From positions 186,001-250,000 of the forward strand of contig NZ_BTGQ01000001.1 in NCBI RefSeq assembly GCF_036985505.1: DNA of 64,000 nucleotides, in the 5' to 3' direction. A program made the translations under genes and the position numbers. The notes beneath the pieces are model-generated. The model did no database searches, had not been told where the DNA came from, and saw nothing but the letters and a program-made list of their open reading frames with translations. Every line of letters starts with the position of its first letter. The first letter of the stretch is position 1. This DNA is from Croceitalea sp947503285 (lineage in GTDB: Bacteria > Bacteroidota > Bacteroidia > Flavobacteriales > Flavobacteriaceae). Shown here one piece after another: positions 1 through 8,270 of this stretch.

Positions 1-984
1 TTACGGCTAAGGATTGCGACGCAAATGCTTCGTTCAATTCAATCAACTCAATATCTTCTTGTTTTAGACCAGCTTGTTTGAGGGCCTTTGGCACAGCTGC
101 AACAGGGCCGATACCCATTATGCGTGGCGGTACACCGGCAGCTGCATAGTTTACCAATCGGGCAATAGGCTCTAAATTGAGTTCTTTCATGAGTTCTTCG
201 CTTACGACCATTACGAATGCAGCGCCATCACTCATTTGTGAAGAATTACCAGCAGTAACACTGCCGTTTGCAGCAAATACGGGTCGCAGCTTATTCAATA
301 CTTCCGTAGAAGTGCCTTTTCTTGGACCTTCATCTTTAGTAACTGTATATTTTTTAGTTGCTTTTTTTCCATCAGGCCCAACGAAAGTCTGTTCCACTTC
401 AATAGGAACTATTTGATCTTGAAAACGGTCTTCGGCCTGCGCACGAAGTGCTTTCATATGTGAATTATAAGCAAATTCGTCTTGATCTTCACGCGAAACC
501 TTGTACTCTTGGGCGACAGCTTCAGCCGTATTGCCCATACCCCAGTAATAGTCTTCATGACCCGCCTTTACAATATCATAGTTCAATTCGGTCTTATAAC
601 CTGTCATGGGAACCGCACTCATACTTTCCGCACCACCAGCAATGATGCAATCTGCCATACCGGCTTGAATCTTTGCGGTCGCGATACCAATAGTTTCTAT
701 TCCCGAAGAACAAAAACGGTTTACGGTGACTCCAGGAACATCAACAATATCCAACCCCATCAACGATATTAATCGCGCCATATTCAGACCCTGGGATCCT
801 TCGGGCATCGCATTACCTACAATAACGTCATCAATACGCTTTTTGTCCAGTTGGGGCAGTTCTTTCATCATGTGTTGAATGGTCTCCGCCGCCAATTCAT
901 CGGTTCTTTTAAATCGGAAGACTCCCTTGGGAGCTTTCCCTACTGCCGTACGATATCCTTTTACTATGTATGCTGTTTTCATAT
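1..984 (-). CDS. fadA: acetyl-CoA acyltransferase (thiolase), 3' end outside window, apparent frameshift
   Basis: Catalyses the last beta-oxidation step, CoA-dependent cleavage of 3-oxoacyl-CoA. Thiolase landmarks are clear: RFCSSG around the nucleophilic cysteine (near 705-718), NGSVTAGNSSQMSDGAA (near 220-270), GIGPVAAVPKAL (near 80-120) and NEAFASQSLAV at the window edge. The gene runs off position 1, so the last Cys and His motifs are not seen. The expected start MKTAYIVK is at 984, but after it an A6 run (957-966) puts the rest of the gene (958 down to 2) in the -1 frame; read straight through, a stop follows after 14 codons. The junction reads A AAA AAG in the starting frame, a classic slippery heptamer. 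The only in-frame ATG of the body is near 871, which would lose a conserved N-terminus. It is the third gene of marR-fadN-fadA, the same order as B. subtilis fadN-fadA. Family is certain; whether the shift is real or a base-calling error is open. Confidence 0.9.
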
Positions 985-990
985 TAGCCC

Positions 991-1114
991 CCTAACCCCC
1001 AAAGGGGGAATTCCTATTAGGGGTCAATAGGATTTTAGTTTAAAATTTTTGATTTAATTTTTTATTCTTCATCATTACTGAATTTCACTTTTGTTCCCCC
1101 TTTGGGATTAGGGG
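991..1114. repeat. inverted repeat pair between fadN and fadA
   Basis: CCCCTAACCCCCAAAGGGGG at 991-1010 (followed by AA) returns as an inverted copy, CCCCCTTTGGGATTAGGGG, at 1096-1114, with two differences and about 80 AT-rich bases between. The second copy ends three bases short of the fadN stop codon. Transcribed together they could form a long stem between the two cistrons. G/C runs this dense are unusual in the surrounding AT-rich sequence and resemble REP-like elements found between genes. Confidence 0.6.
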
Positions 1115-1116
1115 CC

Positions 1117-3522
1117 CTAGTTGCGCAAAGGTTTCCCCGTCTTCAACATATGTTGGATACGTTCTAAGGTTTTGCGCTCTGTACAGAGTGATAAGAACGC
1201 TTCCCGTTCGATATCAAGAAGGTATTGCTCTGATACGTAACTTGGCTCTGAAAGATCTCCACCCGCCATGACATAAGCCAGTTTATTGGCGATTTTCTTG
1301 TCATGTTCACTGATATATCTACTGGCTTCCATGGAATCCGTTCCCACTAAGAACATTCCCAACGCTTGCTTGCCCAAAACCTTGACATCGTTACGCTTTG
1401 GGGGTCTAGTGTAACCTGCTTCGGCCATTAACTGTGCATGTGCTTTGGCGGTTGCAATTTGTCTGTCTTTATTGACGACTACAATGTCCTTTCCTTTTTG
1501 AAGGATTCCTAAATCATAGGCTTCATAAGCGGATGTTGATACTTTGGCCATACCAATGGTCAAAAAGTATTCTTGAAGGATATTCAATTCCACATCCCCT
1601 TTTCTAAAGGAATCCGATGCCCTTAAGGCGAACTCCTTTGAGCCACCACCACCGGGAATCACCCCAACGCCAAATTCGACCAATCCGATGTAGGTCTCCG
1701 CTGCGGCAACGACCTTATCGGCGTGTAATGACAATTCACAACCTCCACCCAAGGTCATTCCGTGTGGTGCGGAAATTGTGGGTATGGACGAATAACGCAT
1801 ACGCATCATCGTGTCTTGGAACATTTTGATGGCCCTATTCAATTCATCGTACTCTTGTTCGACGGCCATCATGAATATCATACCTATATTGGCGCCAACA
1901 GAGAAGTTAGCAGCTTGATTACCGACTACCAACCCCTGAAAATCTTTTTCGGCAAGGTCGATAGCTTTATTTAGCCCGGCCAAAACATCACCACCAATGG
2001 TATTCATTTTAGATTGGAACTCACAGTTCAAGATACCATCACCTAGATCTTCAATTACGACGCCGCTATTTTTAAAGACTTCTTTGGATTTACGAATGTT
2101 ATCCAAAATGATAAAGGCATCCTGTCCGGGAATTTTTACCATTTCTTTCTTCGGAATGTCATAGAAGTAGGTCGCCCCATCTTTGACCGAATAGAATGAA
2201 TCCATTCCTGCAGCTTTCATTTCACCGACCCATTTGGCGGCTTCTTGATTTTCCGCTGCGATAAATTCCAATCCTTTGTCGAGACCTACGGCATCCCAAA
2301 TTTGAAAAGGACCGTGTTCCCAACCAAAGCCAGCTTTCATGGCATCATCAATCTTGTACAGTTCATCCGTAATTTCTGGAATACGATGCGATACATAAGC
2401 AAATAACTGTCCGAAACTCTTTCTATAAAACTCCCCAGCCTTGTCTTTTCCACCGGTAAGTACCGTAAAGCGGTCAATGACATTGTCAATGGTTTTTGTT
2501 AGCTCAAGGGTGGCAAACTTGGCGCTTTTTTTGGAGCGGTAGTCCATGGTGCCCAAATCCAAGGTCAAAATCTCGCTTTGGCCTTTGTCTCCTTTAACTT
2601 TTTTATAAAAGCCTTGTCCGGTTTTACTCCCCAGCCATTTGTTTTCCATCATAGTCTTGATAAAGTCGGGTAGCGCGAACAGTTCGTGCCTTTCGTCATC
2701 TTGGCAATTTTCTGAAATTCCCGTGGCCACATGAACCAGGGTATCCAACCCAACAACGTCAACAGTTCTGAAAGTTGCCGATTTTGGTCTACCAATTACG
2801 GGTCCGGTCAATTTATCTACTTCCTCAACCGTCATTCCCAATTCTTTCACCGCATGAAATAGGCTTTGAATACTGAAAATACCGATACGGTTACCAATAA
2901 AAGCAGGCGTATCTTTGGCCACGACTGAAGTTTTGCCCAAAAATTGCTCGCCGTAGCCGTTCAAGAACTCCAGTACTGAGGGGTCGGTCTTTGGACCTGG
3001 AATAATCTCAAAAAGTTTTAAATAACGTGCAGGATTAAAGAAGTGGGTTCCGCAGAAATGCTTCTGAAAGTCATCACTTCTACCTTCACTCATAAATTTA
3101 ATCGGGATACCCGAGGTATTTGAAGTGATCAAGGTGCCGGGTGTTCTATACTTTTCAAGATTTTCAAACACCTGTTTTTTGATATCCAATCGCTCCACTA
3201 CGACCTCAATGATCCAGTCTACTTGGGCTACTTTTGCAATATCGTCCTCTAAATTGCCCGTGGTAATCCGCTGGGCGAACTTTTGGTGGTAAATGGGCGA
3301 AGGTTTTGATTTAAGGGCAGTTGTAAGCGCCTCATTGACCAAGCGATTTCTAACTACCTTGTCGTTGAGGGAGAGACCCTTCACTTTTTCTTTATCATTC
3401 AACTCCCTTGGAACAATATCCAATAGTAAAACTTCGACTCCGATATTGGCAAAATGGCAGGCGATACCGCTGCCCATGATACCAGAACCGATTACGGCAA
3501 CTTTATTGATATGTCGCTTCAT
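1117..3522 (-). CDS. fadN: 3-hydroxyacyl-CoA dehydrogenase / enoyl-CoA hydratase
   Basis: Bifunctional beta-oxidation enzyme that hydrates enoyl-CoA and oxidises 3-hydroxyacyl-CoA with NAD. Residues 1-310 form the dehydrogenase: Rossmann motif GSGIMGSG at 12-19, then the HAD C-terminal domain, with a second C-terminal copy near 390-420 (GFGWEHGPFQIWDA). Residues of roughly 500-700 form a crotonase domain (FSVGANIGM, LGGGCELSLHAD, GVIPGGGGSKEFA). The dehydrogenase-first order matches B. subtilis FadN and is opposite to E. coli FadB; 801 residues is the usual FadN size (about 790). It starts 14 bases after the marR stop and is followed by fadA, so the three are probably one transcript. Confidence 0.93.
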   Translation of the reverse strand: MKRHINKVAVIGSGIMGSGIACHFANIGVEVLLLDIVPRELNDKEKVKGLSLNDKVVRNRLVNEALTTALKSKPSPIYHQKFAQRITTGNLEDDIAKVAQVDWIIEVVVERLDIKKQVFENLEKYRTPGTLITSNTSGIPIKFMSEGRSDDFQKHFCGTHFFNPARYLKLFEIIPGPKTDPSVLEFLNGYGEQFLGKTSVVAKDTPAFIGNRIGIFSIQSLFHAVKELGMTVEEVDKLTGPVIGRPKSATFRTVDVVGLDTLVHVATGISENCQDDERHELFALPDFIKTMMENKWLGSKTGQGFYKKVKGDKGQSEILTLDLGTMDYRSKKSAKFATLELTKTIDNVIDRFTVLTGGKDKAGEFYRKSFGQLFAYVSHRIPEITDELYKIDDAMKAGFGWEHGPFQIWDAVGLDKGLEFIAAENQEAAKWVGEMKAAGMDSFYSVKDGATYFYDIPKKEMVKIPGQDAFIILDNIRKSKEVFKNSGVVIEDLGDGILNCEFQSKMNTIGGDVLAGLNKAIDLAEKDFQGLVVGNQAANFSVGANIGMIFMMAVEQEYDELNRAIKMFQDTMMRMRYSSIPTISAPHGMTLGGGCELSLHADKVVAAAETYIGLVEFGVGVIPGGGGSKEFALRASDSFRKGDVELNILQEYFLTIGMAKVSTSAYEAYDLGILQKGKDIVVVNKDRQIATAKAHAQLMAEAGYTRPPKRNDVKVLGKQALGMFLVGTDSMEASRYISEHDKKIANKLAYVMAGGDLSEPSYVSEQYLLDIEREAFLSLCTERKTLERIQHMLKTGKPLRN

Positions 3523-3536
3523 GTATAAGAAATGAA

Positions 3537-3986
3537 TTAATTAGTTGTTGTTTTTGCGTAAATACTTTTGTCGAGGATCAATTTATTTATTAAATCAATG
3601 GTCTTAAAAAAACCGTTGAGGTCTTCCATGGCAATGTGCCCTTTAACCGCTTCATTGAAACGAAGTACTACTTCTTTTGAATCTTTTCTTTTATCAAGCC
3701 CCAAAGCAGTCAAATGAATGAGCACACCACGACCATCGTTAGGGTTGGGTCTTCTCTCAATATAGCCTTTTTCCTCAATGTTTTTCAATATTCTTGATAG
3801 ACTGGTACCTTCCATCCCCATTTTAGGGCCAAGTGCTGTACTTGGAGTACCTTTTTTTGGGTCAATACTTAGCAAAGTGAAACCAATCGCCATGGTCAAC
3901 CCATAATTTTTGGCTTCTTCATTATACATTTTGGTGACAGCTTGCCAAGTTGCCCTTAAGGCATAGTCAATGGTTAAATCTTGCAT
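3537..3986 (-). CDS. MarR-family transcriptional regulator of the fad operon
   Basis: Winged-helix DNA-binding protein, likely a repressor relieved by an acyl-CoA or related ligand. Recognition-helix and wing features are visible (TSLSRILKNIEEKGYIER, then RPNPNDGRGVLIHLT). I chose the second Met (MQDLTIDYALRATW) over MYRFMQDL at 3998, because flavobacterial homologues begin near M-x-D-x-TIDY and a -7 box at 4006-4013 would place transcription start almost on the 3998 ATG. The 28-bp palindrome at 4018-4045 lies directly upstream. First gene before fadN and fadA, so it most likely controls its own operon. Ligand is not deducible. Confidence 0.88.
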   Translation of the reverse strand: MQDLTIDYALRATWQAVTKMYNEEAKNYGLTMAIGFTLLSIDPKKGTPSTALGPKMGMEGTSLSRILKNIEEKGYIERRPNPNDGRGVLIHLTALGLDKRKDSKEVVLRFNEAVKGHIAMEDLNGFFKTIDLINKLILDKSIYAKTTTN

Positions 3987-4005
3987 AAACCGATACATTC
4001 AATTT

Positions 4006-4045
4006 CAAAGATAATGAAAATTTATTATGCATGCATAATAAATTT
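4006..4045 (-). promoter_or_regulatory. MarR operator palindrome over the fad operon promoter
   Basis: Positions 4018-4045 are a perfect 28-bp palindrome centred on TATGCATGCATA, between AAATTTATT and AATAAATTT arms. Reading on the minus strand, TATCTTTG (4013-4006) fits the Bacteroidetes -7 box TAnnTTTG, so the palindrome covers the -11 to -38 interval where RNA polymerase would contact the -33 element. That is a standard placement for a repressor site. The match with the adjacent MarR gene is inference. Confidence 0.75.
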
Positions 4046-4086
4046 AATCCCGCTTGGGATTACCTCAAAAACGGTTTACCGGGTAT

Positions 4087-4335
4087 TCAAGAATTGGTTT
4101 TATTTCTTTTTTTCAGTTCATTACCTATGGATGCGGAAACCATATTAGGTATAATTGCCAAAGGGCCAAAGACCGTCGGAACCAAAAATATAAGGGTGTT
4201 GTTATGGTGTTTCGAACTTTGGTACAAACCAAATGCCAGCGCAACACACATTAAAAGCAGTGCTACAATACTAAAAATAAGTAGGCTTTTTTGCGTTCTT
4301 TTGAGCTTTTCCGTACTATACTTTTCAAATGCCAT
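4087..4335 (-). CDS. small two-helix membrane protein, unknown function
   Basis: 82 residues, not recognised. A charged N-terminus (about 1-16) leads into a hydrophobic segment (roughly 18-38) and a second one (roughly 47-65) ending in a lysine/arginine-rich tail. The topology suggests a helical hairpin in the inner membrane. It lies 43 bases downstream of the acyl-CoA synthetase and just before the marR control region, all on the same strand, so it may be carried on the synthetase transcript. A link with fatty-acid metabolism is positional only. Confidence 0.6.
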   Translation of the reverse strand: MAFEKYSTEKLKRTQKSLLIFSIVALLLMCVALAFGLYQSSKHHNNTLIFLVPTVFGPLAIIPNMVSASIGNELKKRNKTNS

Positions 4336-4378
4336 TGCTACTGGTTCAATTGAGGAAGATTATCGACCCGTACAATTC

Positions 4379-6148
4379 TTAATGCCCATAGATATTATTG
4401 TACAACTTAATGTATTTCTCTTTGACAATTTTTCTGCGCAATTTCATGGTTGGTGTAAGATGTCCATCATCAATACTCCAAACATCGGGGGTCAAACGAA
4501 ACTGTTTTACCTTTTCCCATTTTGCAAACTCCTCGTTGGCGAGATCGACTTCTTCTTGAATTCGGGCAATAACCTTTTCGTTTAGCACAATATCTGAATT
4601 CTCACTCAATGTAATGTTGTGTCGCTCAGCCCATGCGAATAAAAATTCAAAATTAGGTTGGATAAGGGCAGCGGGCATTTTTTCCCCTTCACCAACAACC
4701 ATGATCTGTTCAATAAACCGTGATTGTTTGAAACGATTTTCCAATAATTGCGGCGCTACATATTTACCTCCAGAGGTTTTGAACATTTCTTTTTTACGGT
4801 CGGTAATCCGCAAAAAACCATCAGCATCCACCTCTCCGATATCACCGGTATGAAAGTACCCGTCCTTTAATACTTCGGCTGTCTTTTCAGGATCTTTGTA
4901 GTAGCCCAGCATCACATTGGGTCCCTTACATAAAATTTCTCCGTCATCTGCTATCTTAATCTCAACCTTGTCAATGATACGACCTACCGATCCTATTTTC
5001 CAACCACTCCCAGCTTCTTGGTTGACGGAAATAACCGGTGAGGTCTCAGTGAGACCATACCCTTCCATTACTGGAATGCCGGCTGCCCCAAAAATTCTAC
5101 TTAATCGAGGTTGCAACGCGGCACTACCCGATACCATGGTTTCCAAATTGCCACCCAAGCCCTCTTTCCATTTGCTAAAAATCAATTTACGGGCCAATCC
5201 AAGCCTTTTCTCATACCACCAGCCATTGGCACCATATGGTTCATATTTTAAACCGAGTTCGACGGCCCAGAAAAAAAGCTTTTGCTTTATACCTTCAAGT
5301 GCCGTACCCTTTGCTATAATGGAATCATAGACTTTTTCAAGTAACCTGGGTACTACTGTCATGACATTGGGTTTTACCTCTTTGAGGTTATCACTTATCT
5401 TATCCAATCCTTCGGCAAAATAGATGTTAATTCCACAATATTGGTATAAGTACAAGATCATGCGTTCAAATATATGGCAGACGGGCAGAAAACTGAGCGC
5501 AGAAGCTTCTGCTTCAAAAGGTACCCGTAGCTCACTGGCAATGACGTTTGAAACGATATTATCATGGGACAGCATTACCCCTTTAGGTCTTCCGGTCGTG
5601 CCCGAAGTATAAATAAGGGTGGCCAAGTCATCTGGTTTCACCGCCGCTTTAAGTTCTTCTACCTTATCTTGATTGGAAGTATCCGCTCCTTTTTCAAGAA
5701 CCGTTGACCAATGTGTACAATTTGGGAGGTCGTCAAAACTGAACACATCTTTTAGCTTTTTTAATTTTCCACTGATGGACAATACTTTGTCCAAGACGTC
5801 TTGACATGACACAAAACAATATGTTGCTTCAGAATGATTAAGTACATATTCATAGTCTTCTTCTGAAATCGTGGGATATATAGGCACATTCTGGGCCCCG
5901 GTCTGTAAAATACCAATGTCACAAATGTTCCATTCCGTTCTATTGGTCATCGAAATGATAGCGATCTTATCATTGGGTTTGACCCCCAAACGCAACAACC
6001 CCCTACTTATGGCATTGGCCTGATCGATATATTGTTGGGTAGAGGTACTGACCCATTTTCCATCTTTTTTACTTACCAACGCATTTTGTAGGTTGTATTT
6101 TTCTTTCTGGTAATAAGGAAAATCGAAAAGTCTGGTTACCGTCTGCAT
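4379..6148 (-). CDS. long-chain acyl-CoA synthetase (AMP-forming)
   Basis: Activates free fatty acids to acyl-CoA via an acyl-adenylate, feeding the adjacent beta-oxidation genes. It belongs to the ANL adenylating superfamily: P-loop-like YTSGTTGRPKG at 180-190, adenine-binding EGYGLTETSPVIS near 360, and the hinge/C-terminal segment GYFHTGDIG ... ITDRKKEMFKTSGGKYVAP near 480-520. 589 residues is typical of the bacterial long-chain FadD/FAA-like class. It lies upstream of marR-fadN-fadA on the same strand, with a short membrane-protein gene between. Substrate chain length is inferred from the family and the neighbours. Confidence 0.92.
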   Translation of the reverse strand: MQTVTRLFDFPYYQKEKYNLQNALVSKKDGKWVSTSTQQYIDQANAISRGLLRLGVKPNDKIAIISMTNRTEWNICDIGILQTGAQNVPIYPTISEEDYEYVLNHSEATYCFVSCQDVLDKVLSISGKLKKLKDVFSFDDLPNCTHWSTVLEKGADTSNQDKVEELKAAVKPDDLATLIYTSGTTGRPKGVMLSHDNIVSNVIASELRVPFEAEASALSFLPVCHIFERMILYLYQYCGINIYFAEGLDKISDNLKEVKPNVMTVVPRLLEKVYDSIIAKGTALEGIKQKLFFWAVELGLKYEPYGANGWWYEKRLGLARKLIFSKWKEGLGGNLETMVSGSAALQPRLSRIFGAAGIPVMEGYGLTETSPVISVNQEAGSGWKIGSVGRIIDKVEIKIADDGEILCKGPNVMLGYYKDPEKTAEVLKDGYFHTGDIGEVDADGFLRITDRKKEMFKTSGGKYVAPQLLENRFKQSRFIEQIMVVGEGEKMPAALIQPNFEFLFAWAERHNITLSENSDIVLNEKVIARIQEEVDLANEEFAKWEKVKQFRLTPDVWSIDDGHLTPTMKLRRKIVKEKYIKLYNNIYGH

Positions 6149-6487
6149 ATCAAGTTTCTATTTGGTAATTGCAAAATAGGCAAAGGAGGCGGGATTTTAA
6201 AATGGTACCGCTAAAATTGTTGGTTTATATTTGCGAATACCAAAACAAAACATGTCAATTTAAGACACGGGATCTACTATAAATTGAATGGATTTGAAGA
6301 TTTTGAAAAGGCAAAAAATACAGTTTAATAGAAAAGAAACGTATTGTTTTTAAGTGCGGGTTTTTAATGGATATTTTTAAGCTTTCCTTTGCCAATTGAA
6401 TTAAATGAAATTTACGGGCTATCTGCACGTTTGATTTATATATAGAGTCAGAGTGTATATTGGCACTTTGCGAAAATACTTTTTGTT
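6149..6487. other. intergenic region, one isolated -7-like box
   Basis: No credible coding sequence. TATATTTG at 6226-6233 on the plus strand fits the Bacteroidetes -7 consensus, but no TTG stands at the usual 19-21-base distance. If used, it would give the lipoprotein gene at 6488 a leader of about 250 bases. Nothing else stands out. Confidence 0.3.
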
Positions 6488-7714
6488 ATGAAAAAGATTT
6501 TTGCCTACCTCATTCCGGTTGTTATGTGGACTTGTACGGACAATATGGAACCTGTTATTGATATTGTTGAAGAAGAACCACGGGAAGTACTGGAACAACC
6601 TATATCTTTATTAGATTATAGTTCTATAGGTAATTGGGCATTTCACCCCGATCAAGTGGTAAATCTAATTTCAAATTATGATTTAGACATAGGACTTGTA
6701 GATAAAGACTTAGCACTAATTGGTAGTATACCAATAGCGAATAATGCTAAAATCAATACAGGGGTTGATGTGTTTTTTGTGCACCCAACCTTATTAGACG
6801 GTATCGCTACCGCACCTGAACTTATACCGCTTGATGAACAACCCACATCGCGAATTGACTTGACCATTGTTGCACAAGCCGGCCAATTCGCCAAATACGG
6901 AAGAATATTTTCCCCAAGATATAGGCAGTCTACCGGTCCTACGTACTTACAGGATGGAGTAGATAAAACCGTGCAGGCAAATATCATAATGCAATCTTAT
7001 AGCGATATCAAAGCTGCGTTCGTTGAATATTTGAACAACTATAATAGGGGCAATAAAATAATTCTTGCCGGGCACTCTCAAGGTTCTTATTTAATAGCAA
7101 TGTTACTCAGAGATCTTTTTGACAATGATGTTCAGATGCGCGATAAGCTTGTCACGGCTGTTTTAGCAGGTATGGTCAATGTATATGCTGATGAGGGGAA
7201 CTACGCAGGTGGACAATTTGAAAATATTCCTTTGTGTAGGGAGGTCGATGAGTGCGGTTGTATTCAGAATTGGGCGAGTTTCAAAGAGGGGCAGCCCATC
7301 AACTTTTTCACAACAGATCTACCTTGGTTTAATGAAGAATTTGTACGGTATGGGGTAATAAATAGAACAATCGATTTGCAGACAGATTGGTTTGTAATGG
7401 ATGAAGCATATATTCCCGACACCTTGACTTCTTTCAGATATATTGTTTTAGGCGGCAATGTCAATGCAAACTATGGATTCAATTATATAGGGCATGATAA
7501 TCTGTACGTCGCTAGAATGAGAAGGGATTCAAATAATCAAATTGGACTTAACGTGGCATTTATGCCAGAGGAAGGTGATTTACGAATCAATGACCTGGCA
7601 ATAGAAGAGCAGCACCCACTTTTTGATTTTTGGGGATATCATACCAAAGACTACGCAACCTATCTATGGCCTTTATTGGTGCAAATTGATGCTAAACTGG
7701 CAAATTGCAATTAA
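6488..7714 (+). CDS. DUF3089-type alpha/beta hydrolase, exported
   Basis: 408 residues. The N-terminus (MKKIFAYLIPVVMWTC) is a short export signal with a possible lipobox cysteine at 16, though the residues before it are not ideal. The mature part has DUF3089 hallmarks: FFVHPT near 95, PRYRQ near 140 and the nucleophile elbow GHSQGS near 195. These enzymes have the alpha/beta-hydrolase fold; the physiological substrate is not known. It stands alone on the plus strand, convergent with the acetyltransferase gene two bases downstream. Confidence 0.8.
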   Translation: MKKIFAYLIPVVMWTCTDNMEPVIDIVEEEPREVLEQPISLLDYSSIGNWAFHPDQVVNLISNYDLDIGLVDKDLALIGSIPIANNAKINTGVDVFFVHPTLLDGIATAPELIPLDEQPTSRIDLTIVAQAGQFAKYGRIFSPRYRQSTGPTYLQDGVDKTVQANIIMQSYSDIKAAFVEYLNNYNRGNKIILAGHSQGSYLIAMLLRDLFDNDVQMRDKLVTAVLAGMVNVYADEGNYAGGQFENIPLCREVDECGCIQNWASFKEGQPINFFTTDLPWFNEEFVRYGVINRTIDLQTDWFVMDEAYIPDTLTSFRYIVLGGNVNANYGFNYIGHDNLYVARMRRDSNNQIGLNVAFMPEEGDLRINDLAIEEQHPLFDFWGYHTKDYATYLWPLLVQIDAKLANCN

Positions 7715-7716
7715 GG

Positions 7717-8169
7717 TTATAAGTGTAATTTCATACCTTCATGCGAAGCACTAAAACCTAGTTTTTCATAAAATTTTAGGGCCTCGGGTCGCTTTTTGTC
7801 AGTGGTCAATTGTAACACGTGGGCGCCTTTTTCTTTGGCCCGTGCGATTGCCCATTCAAACAATTGTTGCCCGATACCTTTGCCGCGATAAGTCTCATGC
7901 ACCCTGACCGCTTCAATCTGTGCCCTTATGCCGCCTTGGTAGGTCAAGTATGGTATAAAGCTCAATTGCAAAGTACCTATAATTTGACCTGCAGAAGCTT
8001 CACAGACCATAAGCTCTTGGTTGGAATCTGAATCAATAGCTTCAAAAGCCCTAAAATATTTTTGAGGAAGTGGATCTCGATAATCCTCACGAAGTTGGCC
8101 TAATTTATCATTGGCAATCATCGAAACTATAGCGGGAATATCTTCTTTTTTTGCTTTGCGAATTTTCAT
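7717..8169 (-). CDS. GNAT-family N-acetyltransferase
   Basis: 150 residues spanning a single GNAT domain. The acetyl-CoA pyrophosphate-binding loop is RGKGIGQQLFEWA (about 95-107), followed by the usual late-strand region LQLTTDKKRPEALKFYEKLGF. Such enzymes transfer an acetyl group from acetyl-CoA to an amine; the acceptor cannot be read from the sequence. Its start is 27 bases from a heptamer repeat array that separates it from purL, so it is probably expressed on its own or by read-through from purL. Confidence 0.85.
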   Translation of the reverse strand: MKIRKAKKEDIPAIVSMIANDKLGQLREDYRDPLPQKYFRAFEAIDSDSNQELMVCEASAGQIIGTLQLSFIPYLTYQGGIRAQIEAVRVHETYRGKGIGQQLFEWAIARAKEKGAHVLQLTTDKKRPEALKFYEKLGFSASHEGMKLHL

Positions 8170-8195
8170 TCTTATTTGAAATGTTTTCGTCTACT

Positions 8196-8265
8196 AAGAC
8201 CCAAGACCCAAGACCCAAGACCCAAGACCCAAGGCCTAAGGCCTAAGGCCCAAGGCCCAAGACCT
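8196..8265. repeat. ten-unit heptamer tandem repeat
   Basis: Ten consecutive 7-base units: AAGACCC five times, AAGGCCT twice, AAGGCCC twice and AAGACCT once, with no interruption. All variation is at positions 4 and 7 and is transitional (A/G, C/T). It lies between the purL stop (8271) and the acetyltransferase start (8169), with no coding role visible. Short heptamer arrays of this kind are known from cyanobacteria (STRR sequences) and can change length by slippage. A second heptamer array with a different unit occurs at 52107. Confidence 0.95.
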
Positions 8266-8270
8266 GCATA

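Noticed and set aside
177..772. Plus-strand open frames of 65-96 codons opposite the start of the window
   Set aside because: They lie antisense to the thiolase body, whose minus-strand frame has clear conserved motifs.
5488..5500. CTGAGCGCAG inside the acyl-CoA synthetase gene, like the purL repeats
   Set aside because: It encodes the conserved ASALSFLP segment of the enzyme family, so the match is by chance; the flanks of the repeat are missing.
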